DNA from: Semisulcospira habei
Lineage: Eukaryota > Mollusca > Gastropoda > Semisulcospiridae
Direction of reading: 5' to 3'
NCBI GenBank assembly: GCA_036245525.1
Contig: BTPG01000005.1
Coordinates: 179,720,198 to 179,784,197 of the forward strand
Length of the DNA: 64,000 nt
The position numbers were made by a program, and so were the translations under genes. The notes under the pieces were generated by a model. The model saw only the letters and a program-made list of their open reading frames with translations, did not search any database and was not told the DNA's origin. Of this stretch, positions 11,216 through 21,649 are shown one piece after another (position 1 is the stretch's first letter; each line of letters opens with the position of its first letter).

Positions 11216-12045
11216 AGTGTAGATGATGCTTCACTATCAATAATAATGTTAGGACTGTTGTGTGTTTCAGTTTTTCATTACATGCGAGTCTGTTTCATTG
11301 AAAAAGTTGTGATGTTGTGTGCAATAACTTAAAACACTGAGCCCTATGTCGGTGGCATAAAAAGATTTTTTTTATTGAGTTGCCAGCATGCATGCATTGT
11401 ACAGGGTATAGAGCCTGCACAGCAGGGAGTTTGTGCTATATAAATATTATTATTGTTATTATTATAATTTTTATTATTATTATCTATGACTTGTTACTTT
11501 GCACCCTAAAAAAATCAAACGACAGTCCAGTCTTCAAAAATTCAAACATAAAAATCAATATCTGCTCATTTAAAAAACAACAACAAACAAATAAAAACAA
11601 CAAACACAACAGACTTGCATGCTATTTGGCATGTTTACCTTGATGTGCCATGCTGTTCTGGCATCAACCCCAAGGTGTCAAGGTTGATCAATGTCTTGAT
11701 TTTGTGTGTCATGGCTCGGTGCGTTAATTAAACAAGTGTGAATATCAACAGATGTGATACTAGTGAATCATTCTTTTTTTTTTTACTGTTCAGTCTACAT
11801 GTGTATTTTTAAAATAGCAGGTATATATTGGGTAGGAATATATTGCTTTACCTGTGTGATCTCACCTGATATAATCACAAATCTTAAGCACAACTTGTGA
11901 TATTCCTGAGACCAATCTGATACATGTACTTGGCATGTACACATATTTTACTCTAATTGAAAAAAAAAATTGTTCATTTGATGAATACATTTTTTTCTCT
12001 GTGTGTATATCTGTGTGTCACACTGGTTTCTCCTCCAATCTCCTT

Positions 12046-12104
<59 letters not shown>

Positions 12105-12508
12105 AGTGTGTGTGTGTGTGTGTGTGTGTACTTATCTGGGGCTAAAAAAAAGCCACAAAAAAACCAACAAAGATTTAAATGTATGTAATTAAGGTATAGC
12201 CAGCCACCATGTACTATTGTGAATATATATTTTCAAAGGAATCGTGGAATGGCATATTTTTGAGACATAAAATTTTGACAGACAAATCCGTTAAAAAAGT
12301 GATAAACAGAATGAAATATGAAAACAACTGAAATAATAGTGAGATCAGTTAGATGCTCTGCAACAAACACCATTTAATTGACATTACATAAACAAACACG
12401 CAATTGCTAAGACCTGACAGGCGGTTTATGTGCACTTTCATGTATAGCAGGCATTATTTATACAACATCTATCCTTTGTTGTGATTGTAAATTAGCAGTG
12501 GTTGTCAC
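11216..12508. repeat. low-complexity stretch with (GT)n
   Basis: A/T-rich sequence with ATT repeats near 11445-11485, A-rich CAACAAA tracts near 11575-11610, and a (GT)n run at 12047-12128 broken once by GCGCA. No gene or full element is recognised. Confidence 0.7.
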
Positions 12509-12724
12509 CTAACCCTTATCATTCGGAATGGCACCAGCGCGTGAGACAAGTTTGACTAGAATAGGTCAAGGGTGGTGCGAGAATCTAGGCGCCAAGCTAT
12601 TCTGGCACTACCCTTGAACTAAAGCCATCGGTCTATATCCTTATCGGTATGTAGGCTACTGTAATGTAGCTTGCATTTGGCAGTGTACATATTTGAAGCT
12701 TTTAGCCTCAGTATGTTATGGGCT
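12509..12724. mobile_element. A3 element
   Basis: Starts CTAACCCTTATCATTCGG and ends near CAGTATGTTATGGGCTAG. The left core arm has a deletion (GGTGCGAGAATCTAGGCGCC), while the right arm GCCAAGCTATTCTGGCACTACC is intact. Confidence 0.7.
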
Positions 12725-12817
12725 AGTCAAGCGACGTTCTTGATTCCATACCGCTAGGCTGAGTTGCCGGAGAGACTGGTGTAAACCCTGTGAAAAGCCA
12801 CTACGCATGGAGCTCTG

Positions 12818-13014
12818 CTAACTCATTCAAGCCCAAGGCCGGATTCCCCAAATTTTGGAGGCGTCGTCTAACGACTATGCACCAGTTGCAGGAGATAGAT
12901 CGACCATGATAATTCAAGGGTAGTGCCGACAGGCGCCAAGCTAATCTGGCACTACCCATGAATTATCATGGTCAATCCATCATCTGCTGTAGTGCATCGG
13001 AGCTGAATGAGCTA
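12818..13014. mobile_element. A2 element
   Basis: CTAACTCATTCAAGCCC at the left, GAGCTGAATGAGCTAAG at the right. The left core arm is shortened (GTAGTGCCGACAGGCGCC) and the right arm CTAATCTGGCACTACCC remains. Confidence 0.7.
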
Positions 13015-13303
13015 AGCACAGGTCAAGCTCACTATACCGCGCTATCCGGGATATATCGCGTACAGGTCTCTGACTCCCATGGAGGGTATGCCGTTTGAGC
13101 ACAACTGAGGTCCGCGGGCCGTTGTCAATCTTAGCTTAGTTGCGTTTATGCGTGCATACATCAGCTCATCATAAATAGCCACTTTAACCCAGATGAACAT
13201 CGGCTCAAAGCGCATTCACTCAAGACACAGTACATTCACGTGGCGCTGAAGGCCCGAAAGCTCAAGCGAGCTACTGATCGTTTGTATTTAAAATGTCGTT
13301 TAG

Positions 13304-13588
13304 TTCGGGGTCCACGGCACCGAAGTGATAATGGACGGCCCTGACGGGCGGGTTATGGGGGACAGGGAAATCTATTGAATATGGAGTACGACCTGAACAC
13401 TGATCAATTCAGGCGCACTGCAACTGTGCCACGTTAGCCTTTGATTTACCAGGACCTTTCGACGTGCTATGGAACAAGCCCGTCTTTTTTCCCCTGGATT
13501 GCGAGTCCAGCTACCGGGAACCCACGACCCGGCGATTCCCTTCGCTCTCTTGCTCCGACGCTTAACCGCCTGAGCTATTTTGGACTCT
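13304..13588 (-). mobile_element. SINE2 inside SINE1
   Basis: Minus-strand SINE2 running from TTCGGGGTCC to TGGACTC. The imperfect duplication TTTAAAATGTCGTTTAG / TTTTAAATGTCATTTAG flanks it. The head has lost part of the GGTTCGAATCC box. Confidence 0.78.
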
Positions 13589-13691
13589 AATTTTAAATGT
13601 CATTTAGTGGGCTGAAATGTATATCAAAGTGGTGGAGGAGAAAGACTGAGTCGGGGTACTCAGAGAAATACCCCCCGACGATCCACCCGAA

Positions 13692-13892
13692 TTACCTCAT
13701 TTAGCACCAGCTCATTACAGCAGGAGGTGGATCGACCATAATATTTCAAGGGTAGTGCCAGATAAGCTTGACGCCTAACGGCGCCAAGCTAATCTGGCAC
13801 TATTGCATTATCATAGCCGATCCATTTCCTGCAACTCCCGAAATAGTCAGATGATGCCTCCACAAGTTTGGATATGCGGCCAAATGGGTTAA
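13692..13892. mobile_element. A2 element inside SINE1
   Basis: TTACCTCATTTAGC at the left and CCAAATGGGTTAA at the right flank a GTAGTGCCAGATAAGC hairpin. The uninterrupted SINE1 at about 1515-1535 shows the empty site (CCCGAATTATCGGTGAC), so the insertion point is a TTAA-like site. Confidence 0.75.
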
Positions 13893-14752
13893 TAGTGACA
13901 TTTACAAGAGGAGAAAATCTGACGCCAGAACCCGGTATCGAACCTTGTAGTATGGTGGCAGGCGCTCCTCCCCCCCCCCCCCTCTCTCTCTCTCCCCCCC
14001 CCCCCCCCCCCCCCCCCCCCCACCACCACAACACCAAATTAAAAAAAAAAAAACCGGCCGAAGGACCATACTTCGATTCAACTCATGCATATTTCACAAC
14101 GGTTGAAAAAAAACAAACAAACAAACAAAAACCAACTAACAAACACGCGAGTAAAACAATTACTGCAGTAAAATGCCAAATATGTTTTTAGCGGTTTGTC
14201 ATGGAACTTTCATAATTTGCATTAGTGATCTAAAATACATTAATTCAGCGTAATTTTCTCAGACATGCCAGCCCTAGATATAAGCAATCCAGACCAAAAA
14301 GGTGACTGCCAAGCGTGTAATATGCAAAGAAGTACCCAATGGAGAAAGAAACACGCTTAGAAAAGACGGATACAACACAATTTATTAATATTTCGGGTAA
14401 ATACCCTTTGTCAAAATAGACAAACAAACAAACAGAGATTAGCCGCTACTTATCTTCATTGGCAAAAGGAATGTGGCAAGCAGCTTCAGTTGCCACATTC
14501 CTTTTGCCAATGAAGATAAGTAGCGGCTAATCTCTCTGTTTGTTTGTTTGTCTATTTTGACAAAGGGTATTTACCCGAAATATTAATAAATTGTGTTGTA
14601 CCCGTCTTTTCTAAGCGTGTTTCTTTCTCCATTGGGTACTTCTCAGCCCTAGATACGGCTTTACACAGCCGCAGGTCCAACATGGTCAAGTGACCTGTAT
14701 GTGGTTTGCAGGGACAGTGGACGCAGTTTGTAATGACTGCTTTGCAGGCTAT
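13785..14752. repeat. duplicated segment, copy 2
   Basis: Collinear with 10648-11215 (for example GATATGCGGCCAAATGG, GTAAAACAATTAC, TCCAACATGGTCAAGTGACC) but holding a 363-bp fold-back element plus a 12-bp duplication. C-rich and CT tracts expanded at 13971-14021. Confidence 0.7.
14281..14643. mobile_element. fold-back retroelement (Penelope/retrozyme-like unit)
   Basis: Exact 12-bp duplication CAGCCCTAGATA at 14269-14280 and 14644-14655. Left half: reverse complement of a unit seen alone at 21448-21643. Right half: the same unit forward, cut after TTGGGTACTTCT. Each arm contains TTGACAAAGGGTATTTACCC then GAAA, a hammerhead-like layout. Variable-length duplication argues for reverse-transcription-type insertion. 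Class is inferred. Confidence 0.72.
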
Positions 14753-14945
14753 TCCGACACAGCTGACCTAAAATAGTGAAGAAAGAGGCCACACGCGGAT
14801 CAGCGCAAAATTTCGTCAACATTCTAGATATCAAAAATCTTGTGTATACATGCTAATTTGTACACCTCTCATGGTTGATCTTGTATGGAGCATTATTGCA
14901 CCCTACCCCCATCGCTGACGAGAGAAAAGTGGAGACTACAGTACT

Positions 14946-15010
14946 GCAAGAGGTATAGATCCTCATGAGCCCCCGCAATTGCGGGGGGTCATGGGATCTA
15001 TGCCTCTTGC
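14946..15010. repeat. B core
   Basis: GCAAGAGGTATAGATCC / GGATCTATGCCTCTTGC around CCCCCGCAATTGCGGGGG. A terminus-like ACAGTGGCAGTGAATGG lies at about 15047. Confidence 0.75.
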
Positions 15011-15065
15011 TGCAACCGCTTTGTGGGCATTGTTCTTGGCAGACGTACAGTGGCAGTGAATGGAT

Positions 15066-15566
15066 TAAAACGACGGCCATTTGGTGTACTGATTTTAAAC
15101 AATGTCTCAGTGAATAGAATATCCACACACATTGTCACCTTTAGACAGTAGACTCACGCAAATCACCTATACATATAGTAAAAGAACAAATGTGGCTATT
15201 TCAAAACATCGTTTAATAGCGCGTTTGAAACTACGGCCTGTAGAGAGTGCCATTTTGCAATGAGCCGATCTGATATGACGGATCTATTCGGGCAAATGAA
15301 AATTCTGTGCAGCTGTTTAAAAAATAAAAGTGCATCATGTACACACGCAATGCTGTTTTGAGCATACGTGTCTCTTTTTTTTTTCTTTTTTTTTCTGAGA
15401 GAGAGAGGGAGAGAGATATATGGTTGCATGTCCTATTCACCGCTGACACTCGCAGTTCCAAACCCAACCCGTTTCGTCTGCAAATAGAGGATTAAGTCCC
15501 TGGTTCCTGATGAGAGTTCATCCCTCCTTTTTGTTCAAAACTCAGTGATCCTTTCCTACTTTTCCC
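15066..15566. other. no gene or element recognised
   Basis: Contains a T/C-rich tract near 15370-15415 only. Reading frames here match no family known to me. Confidence 0.5.
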
Positions 15567-15602
15567 CAGGATGCCGGGGCTGAGGACCTATGTCTCTTGC
15601 AG
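15567..15602. repeat. B right half
   Basis: CCGGGGCTGAGGACC and TATGTCTCTTGCAGACG with no left arm. Confidence 0.5.
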
Positions 15603-15703
15603 ACGAGCGATTTTGTCTTGTTTTGTCTCCGCCGAAGCGTTTGATATAAGCGGCTTTACGCGCGAACCCCTTCGCTGCCAAAACGCAGAGATCACCCCAC
15701 ACT

Positions 15704-15765
15704 GCAAGAGGCGTAGATCCTCATGCGCCCCCCGCGGGGGGCGCATGAGGATCTATGCCTCTTGC
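15704..15765. repeat. B core with paired CGC change
   Basis: GCAAGAGGCGTAGATCC / GGATCTATGCCTCTTGC around CATGCGCCCCCCGCGGGG. ATGCGC replaces the usual ATGAGC in both arms. CGCTGCCAAAACGCAGAG upstream resembles the B terminus. Confidence 0.78.
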
Positions 15766-16406
15766 CGATCCAATTCATCTACGCTTTGTTTTGCTCATGA
15801 CGAGTTTTTAAGCTTTCCAACTGTGATCTGAGGGTTTCAGAGATTACTTCATGGCCTCTGGCAGTGAAAAGGCTAACGTGATGCAGGGGCAATAACTTCT
15901 CATCTGGGGCGCTTTGCCGTGAGGAATAAAAACTGAAATAGATTCACGTGCTTAGGCAGCCCAAAAGCCGGGATCTGTCAATTGCCTGTGACATTAGCTC
16001 CTCGATCTGAGCGTAGGTTATGCAAGCAGCGATGGGTTTAGTTTAGTTTACTTGAATTATCGTAAAACCGCGGATTATTTTAAGAGAAGCGGTAGATATA
16101 CCCTTTATGTATGGTGTGGGGTAGGGGGAAATGGGGGGGGGGGGTATGGGAGGGGGGGGGGGCGGGAAGAGACAGAGAGAGGACGTGAGGGGGCTGGTGG
16201 GAGATCGTTCGACTCTCACCCGAATTATCGAGGGTTCTGAACCAGCTAGGCTCCTTTGTTTAAAACTAGTATGCAACAAGGACAAGAATGAAACAAAGTC
16301 TGCGCACCTATTCTTTTATCCGTGGAAAATAAAGTTTCATTTCATTTCGGTGCCCCGTCTTTGAAATGGCCCTCGTGGTGGACATAAACCAAAACGCCCT
16401 AAAAGT
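15766..16406. other. no gene recognised; G-rich tract
   Basis: Holds G runs at about 16120-16165 and a retroelement-like AAAATAAAGTTTCATTTC at about 16327. Nothing else is assignable. Confidence 0.5.
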
Positions 16407-16646
16407 TTAACTCATTCAGCCCCGACACACCACAGCAAGACATGGATCGACCATGATAGTTCAAGGGTGGTGCCAGAATAGCTTGGCGCCCGTAGGCGCC
16501 AAGCTATTCTAGCACCACCCTTAAACTATCATGTTCAAGCTGTCTCAAGAATTGTAATACAGTCCTTCAGAGGGCAACATCAAAATTTGAGGATTTCGGT
16601 CCTGTGGGCGGGGGCTCATGAGGATGTATGTCTCTTGCAGATGGAA
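16407..16646. mobile_element. A1 element fused to a B right arm
   Basis: TTAACTCATTCAGCCCC begins a normal A1 hairpin (GGTGGTGCCAGAATAGC / GCTATTCTAGCACCACC). After GGATTTCGGTCCTGTG the sequence switches to a B right arm (GGGGGCTCATGAGGATG, TGTCTCTTGCAG). The A1 right TTAA is missing. Confidence 0.72.
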
Positions 16647-16799
16647 GCAGCAGTTAATGCGTTTAAAGGCGTTTCAGCCGCATGCTTAATATTCCAACTG
16701 GGTAGGGGAAAGGAGAGAGCGAGAAGTGCCCGTAGTGACATGATTTTAATGAGTACAGGGATCGTGTGTCGAGAGTGATGACTGTTGACTGTTGAGATC

Positions 16800-17481
16800 A
16801 TCCCCCCCCCCCCCCCCGGGGGGGGGGACGGGATGGCAAGTAGGACGTGCGCCCGAGACCGAGTCAACGGGAGTCTCAGTGTCCCTTTAGCTGAGAAGTT
16901 CGTCCCTCTATACCTTGTAGTACGCAGAGCAAAATGGCCTAAATTTTAGGAGATTGACTCCGCCACTATATAGTTCAGCCCCTACACTGGTACTGACGCC
17001 ACCGCTCGGCGGAAATGACGCGCAGTTACGGGTCTTTTTCGCCGCTCGGTATCGTCAGTGGCCCGTTTAACAAATTGCGCCATGATGCTCTACAAGAAAG
17101 CTACTGACCACATCTACCGGTAATGATGCCGAAAAGGACTAACGAAACTTTTGTTCAACTGTCAGCGGACGCAGATTTTGTTTCTTTCTTTTGAAATCAC
17201 TGTGCATTCCACGTCGAAGATCCCCAACAGTCAAATAAACAGTGATACGAAGTGGTTTAATAGTAATAAAGGTAATTTGTAAAGCGCCTAATCACCAAGG
17301 TGCTATAGGCGCTTTACAATCACAGTAATGAAACACAAAGCAAAATACAAAACAAACACATAGAGCAACAACAAAACAACAAACATACATTGATTTACAA
17401 GCAGCAGAAAACTCACACACACACACGCATACACACACGCACACATGATGATCCGGCAGACAAAATGGTCTTTAAGTATAT
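16800..17481. other. no gene recognised; C/G run and SINE-type tail
   Basis: A run of 17 C followed by 9 G (about 16801-16827). The palindromic GTAAAGCGCCTAATCACC...TAGGCGCTTTAC at 17278-17318 resembles SINE 3' tails. CA-rich sequence lies near 17410-17445. Confidence 0.5.
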
Positions 17482-17591
17482 GCAAGAGGCATATATCTTA
17501 ATGAGCCCCCGAGGTTGCGGAGTCTCATGAAGATCTATTCCTCTTGCGTTTGGGTGGTTTTCGCATTTTTTTTCGGCAGTGAAGGGGTTAA
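17482..17591. mobile_element. B element, core and right end
   Basis: GCAAGAGGCATATATC / GATCTATTCCTCTTGC core (to 17547), then TTTTTCGGCAGTGAAGGGGTTAA. The left terminus is absent. Confidence 0.72.
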
Positions 17592-17983
17592 TTTTGATAT
17601 TTGAATGTCGTAAAGTGAACTCCCTCCCCCCTCTCTAGTTCTCCTTCTTACTACGAAGTAGAGTTTTCCGGTGTGAACACTAGGGCCGGAACGGCACCTC
17701 AGTTACTGCGGGTCCACGCGGCACACGGCTTCAGTTGTGAAAAGATGGCCAGGAAAGTCTCAAGACAAACATTGACAACGCGTTCTATTGGCGAATTTCA
17801 GCACTCAAAACCATTGCCTGGAGAGGAGGGGCCTTTAAGTGAAAGATTTTCAGAAGAGGAGAGAGGAAACTTGATTGCTTTTTAGCTGATCGATAATTCT
17901 GCGGCGGAGTCACCCCCATTAACGATTCTAATCTCGATACACGAATTTGTGTCCGGCAACACGCAGTCTAATGGTACATGCCG

Positions 17984-18092
17984 CCCAGTACGCCAAGGCC
18001 ATCGGCCTGAAGTCGGCCGCAGTGGGCCCGCGCACGACAGTGCGCGGGCCCACTGCGGCCGACTTCGGCCCGAAGGCATTTTGCGTACTGGG
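17984..18092. mobile_element. D-family GC-rich palindrome
   Basis: CCCAGTACGCCAAGGCC at the left, GGCATTTTGCGTACTGGG at the right, with GTGGGCCCGCGCAC / GTGCGCGGGCCCAC at the centre. It has near-perfect self-complementarity over about 109 bases. Confidence 0.82.
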
Positions 18093-18305
18093 TATAGAGT
18101 TCAACTTGTTTCGGCCGTCCCTACTCCTTTACGTTATCCTTTCCATTCCAGAATCGACCTTCTTTTCAATCGCCGTGAGACACATTTCTCTCACTGTATA
18201 CTTTGTCATTACGGCGGATTGCAAACGGTCACGTCCGCTGAGGAAATGGTACAAGAACGCATACATGCTTAATTTTAATGTTGACGCTGGCACACACTAC
18301 TTCAG

Positions 18306-18372
18306 TTAACCCTTTGGGTGTCGATAGCTGGCGCGATTATTCTTGCAGAGCTACCGACACCCAAAGGGCTAA
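18306..18372. mobile_element. short E element
   Basis: TTAACCCTTTGGGTGTCG pairs with CGACACCCAAAGGGCTAA. The CG-rich inner arm is lost. Confidence 0.75.
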
Positions 18373-18843
18373 CGGTTAAAGTTAATTTCATATTTCATTT
18401 ATTTTAATTTGTCTTGAGTAGCGCTGTCACACTCGTGCACTTGGGTCAGACTGACTTGACTGACTGACTGACTGACTGACTGACTGAATGAATGAATGAA
18501 TGCATGGGGTGAGTAAATGAATAAATAAATGCATTGATGAATAAATGAATTTTGTTTAACGTCTTTTCACATCTTGGTGATTTTATTAAAAAAACCAAAC
18601 AACAACAACAGCAACAAAACCACCATTAACGTTTAACCTTAATTATATCAACTAAACATATATATTGCAAAAGTTTACCCATAGGAGTATAAGGCGTTAA
18701 TGAAAATATTTAATTTGACTTGTGGCAGGTGTTTGCATCAAACATCACTTTCGCCATGACATAAGTCGATAGTCCAAACAGAACATTTCACTTTCTTTCT
18801 GGCTGCAATGAACTTGAAGACAATTTATTTAAAAGTGTTGAAC
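18373..18843. other. no gene; (GACT)n/(GAAT)n microsatellite
   Basis: Tetranucleotide runs at about 18453-18505 and 18520-18550. Otherwise A/T-rich sequence without a recognised element. Confidence 0.6.
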
Positions 18844-18890
18844 TGTGATTTTTGACCTTACGGCTTCCAGCCGTAAGGTCCAAAATCACA
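18844..18890. repeat. F-family hairpin
   Basis: TGTGATTTTTGACCTTACGG pairs with CCGTAAGGTCCAAAATCACA around CTTCCAG. GGCTAGCACAC follows, as in the copy at 22010. Confidence 0.7.
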
Positions 18891-19226
18891 GGCTAGCACA
18901 CAGGCAAGTTACAGAAGTCCATCTGGGTCACATAAACGTTGTGATCGAACGCGCAGCGAGCACGATTTCAGGGCCGGCCGCGAATATTCCAGACGCACTA
19001 GAAAAGCCATTTCTTTGATGTCACCCCATCTCGCTAGCTTGGACCGCTGGCACGAAGTAACGCTCCTCTATATTCTCGCCAGAGCTGGGTCTGATCTTGG
19101 TCAGCAATATAATAAATCATTGACTGTCGTGTGCCTTTCGACGACTACAGGGGCTCCTGTGAAGCTGTGTCTGGTGCTGATTCGGCGGTGCTGCTGAACA
19201 GCTGCTGTAGCACTGTGTCTGTGTCC

Positions 19227-19410
19227 CTAACCCCTTCACTGTCAAGAAAAAAGTGGGCACCACCCAACTGCAAGAGATACAGATCCTCATGAGCCCCCGC
19301 AGTTGCGGGGGCTCATGAGGATCTATGCCTCTTGCTAATACCACTTGTTCCTTCGACGGCTGGAGATCTTTGGCGTTGAATTTACGATTTCTGGCAGTAA
19401 AGAAGTTTAA
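19227..19410. mobile_element. B element, nearly full length
   Basis: CTAACCCCTTCACTGTC at the left, TCTGGCAGTAAAGAAGTTTAA at the right. The core 19270-19336 is near-perfect with CCCCCGCAGTTGCGGGGG. Useful as a family reference. Confidence 0.82.
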
Positions 19411-19421
19411 AATTGTTCCCT

Positions 19422-19490
19422 CTGCAAGTGGCACAGAGCTTCATGAATATTTTGAGGACAGCAGGGGCTTCTCAGAATCTATACTTCTTG
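19422..19490. repeat. degenerate B core
   Basis: GCAAGTGGCACAGAGCTTC and AATCTATACTTCTTGC flank a diverged loop. Confidence 0.5.
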
Positions 19491-19744
19491 CTGGCTAAAA
19501 ATCTGCCAATACTGATCCGATATATACGACTCAAATAAGGACTGAATTCCTCAGAAACAAAGTCTCTGAAGAGGAGCGTACTTTGCCAGGTTCTCTGCTG
19601 CTGTAAAGGGATCATGAGAAGCTATGCATACTGCTAACCACTGAGTCCACAGCCAAAATTCTTCGGTAAATGCATAGTTAAAATACCTACAACTGACATC
19701 ATAAAGGCAGTTAAAGGCTATATCAAAACGTGCGTTTCTCTTCG

Positions 19745-19862
19745 AGAGAATCTTTCAATATTCCGTGAATAATCGGTCTGCGAAAATTAAGACTATGTCA
19801 AAATATAAGTCTATGTTCGATAGGATCTTTCAAAATTCAATGATGTATCGGTCTACGAAACA
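19745..19862 (+). repeat. two-copy direct repeat, about 80 bp
   Basis: AATCTTTCAATATTCCGTG ... ATCGGTCTGCGAAA recurs as GATCTTTCAAAATTCAATG ... ATCGGTCTACGAAA. Confidence 0.55.
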
Positions 19863-20098
19863 CAATAGGCATCGAAATTCGAAATGGGGACACCCAGTTG
19901 GGGGAGGAGCAGAAAATCGATAAGAGAAATGTTTGGATGCGCGAGTTTTTTTTTTTTTTTTTCCTCCGTGACGGCAGCCATTTTGACTGGGTAATGCCGA
20001 TCAATCTTGGCTCCCAACTGTCCTTCCACAATAGCACATACGTGCTCGAGTCATGACCCATCTCCTATAAAGGATTAACGTAGATATAAATATACTCA

Positions 20099-20165
20099 GC
20101 AAGAGGCATAGATCTTCATGAGCCCTCGCAATCTGCGGGGGCTCATGAAGATCTATGCCTCTTGC
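20099..20165. repeat. B core with paired T/A change
   Basis: GCAAGAGGCATAGATCTTC / GAAGATCTATGCCTCTTGC: the CTT/AAG change (usual CCT/AGG) is present in both arms. Confidence 0.78.
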
Positions 20166-20459
20166 AGATGGATGAAATTCTCAAGAGCCATTCCCTACCA
20201 GCCATCTATTAGGTCTCTGTCGCATCATGGTGGGGGAAAAACCAAACATAAAACAAACAAACCAACTTGCGTAGATTCGAGTAAAGATGGTCTGACTTTG
20301 AATGTCTGCCTGCTGAAAAATGGAAGAAAACTACCTGATGATGGATGCATATTGGCATACAGGATACGTTTTTTTCTGGACGTGTACCGTCAGAATCAGT
20401 CTGAGAGTCTGAGGGCACATTTAGGTCTATGTTGGCATGAGTGTTGCCAGCCAACACAC

Positions 20460-20675
20460 CTAACCTTGTTCAGTGACGAGAAAATGTGACCATCGCCCCA
20501 CTGCATGAGGTACAGATCCTCATGAGCCCCCGCAGATGCGGGGGCTCATGAGGGTCTGTACCCCTTGCTGGCACCACTTTGAATCCATGTTCCCGGGCCA
20601 GCTAGGGTTGTTTAGTGTTGAATTAACGAAGATTGCAGAAACACAGTCTGCATAAAATAGCACTGAACGGGTTAA
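20460..20675. mobile_element. B element, full length
   Basis: CTAACCTTGTTCAGTGACG at the left, ATAGCACTGAACGGGTTAA at the right. Core GCATGAGGTACAGATCC / GGGTCTGTACCCCTTGC. ACAG versus CTGT is paired in both arms. Confidence 0.78.
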
Positions 20676-20739
20676 AAAACTAAAAATACGGAACTTGGGT
20701 TGCGATTGAAGCCTTTATAAACAGCCTTTATAAGCCTTC

Positions 20740-20790
20740 CCTCCCCCCCCCCCCGCCCCCGTCTCTCTCTCTCTTTCTCTTTCTCTCTCT

Positions 20791-20865
<75 letters not shown>

Positions 20866-20870
20866 CCCCC
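20740..20870. repeat. (CT)n with C tracts
   Basis: About 130 bases of C runs and CT repeats. A second CT run lies at 21162-21272. Confidence 0.9.
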
Positions 20871-21161
20871 CCCCCCCTTATTTTTTGAGTTACCCTTGAA
20901 GACGGTTTCGCAACTACCTACTCTCCACTTATACCAATATTCTCTTACTGAATTTGATTATTTGCTTTGTTTTCATGACTTATTACTTGTTGTGTACCGT
21001 GCTAAATGCTGGGTTTTTTTTCCCGGGGTCCTCCCGTTTTTCCCCGAGGTAGTCCTCAACTTGAAGGTGATATAAAGTTTGCCTTCGGGTTGGTGTTTAG
21101 CAGGCTTTGTGTATTAAACACTTAGCCTACTTCGTGCCCAAGGGTACTCCCCGTTCGTTCT

Positions 21162-21274
<113 letters not shown>

Positions 21275-21447
21275 CCTCATCTACACGCCTTTTCTTTCGC
21301 TCGCTCCTGCACGTGCTTGCACACACTCTTGTCTCTCGTGTTCAGGTTCTTTCCGAGTCTCTCTCTTACGATTTTTCGTTGACGTCATTTTTACTTTTCC
21401 CGCACTTTTGTTCTTCCTTTTCTTTTATTTTACGTCACCTCCTTCAG

Positions 21448-21643
21448 TTGCCACATTCCTTCTGCCAATGAAGATAAGTAGCGGCTAATCTCTCTGTTTG
21501 TTTGTTTGTCTATTTTGACAAAGGGTATTTACCCGAAATATTAATAAATTGTGTTGTACCCGTCTTTTCTAAGCGTGTTTCTGTCTCCGTTGGGTACTTC
21601 TTTGCATATTACACGCTTGGCAGTCACCTTTTTGGTCTGGATT
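21448..21643 (+). mobile_element. single Penelope/retrozyme-like unit
   Basis: Forward unit from TTGCCACATTCCTTC to TTTTTGGTCTGGATT. It has TTGACAAAGGGTATTTACCC then GAAATATT, and it defines the repeat found as inverted pairs at 14281 and 32495. Confidence 0.72.
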
Positions 21644-21649
21644 GATTTA

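Larger units (their letters stand above)
13180..14040 (-). mobile_element. SINE1 copy interrupted by SINE2 and A2
   Basis: Parts of SINE1 (compare 1190-1630) occur in order: CAGTACATTCACGTGGCGCT, then AAGTGGTGGAGGAGAAAG, then GACGCCAGAACCCGGTATCG (B-box region). A SINE2 (13304-13588) and an A2 element (13692-13892) separate them. Confidence 0.7.

Noticed and set aside
19227..19410. Regularly recurring palindromes considered as a CRISPR array or attenuators
   Set aside because: Spacing is irregular over the whole window, copies carry transposon-like termini, and the DNA is clearly eukaryotic.
20118..20489. Frames starting M-RIYASC or similar (many positions)
   Set aside because: These are the B hairpin right arm (ATGAGGATCTATGCCTCTTGC) read in frame and occur at every B copy.
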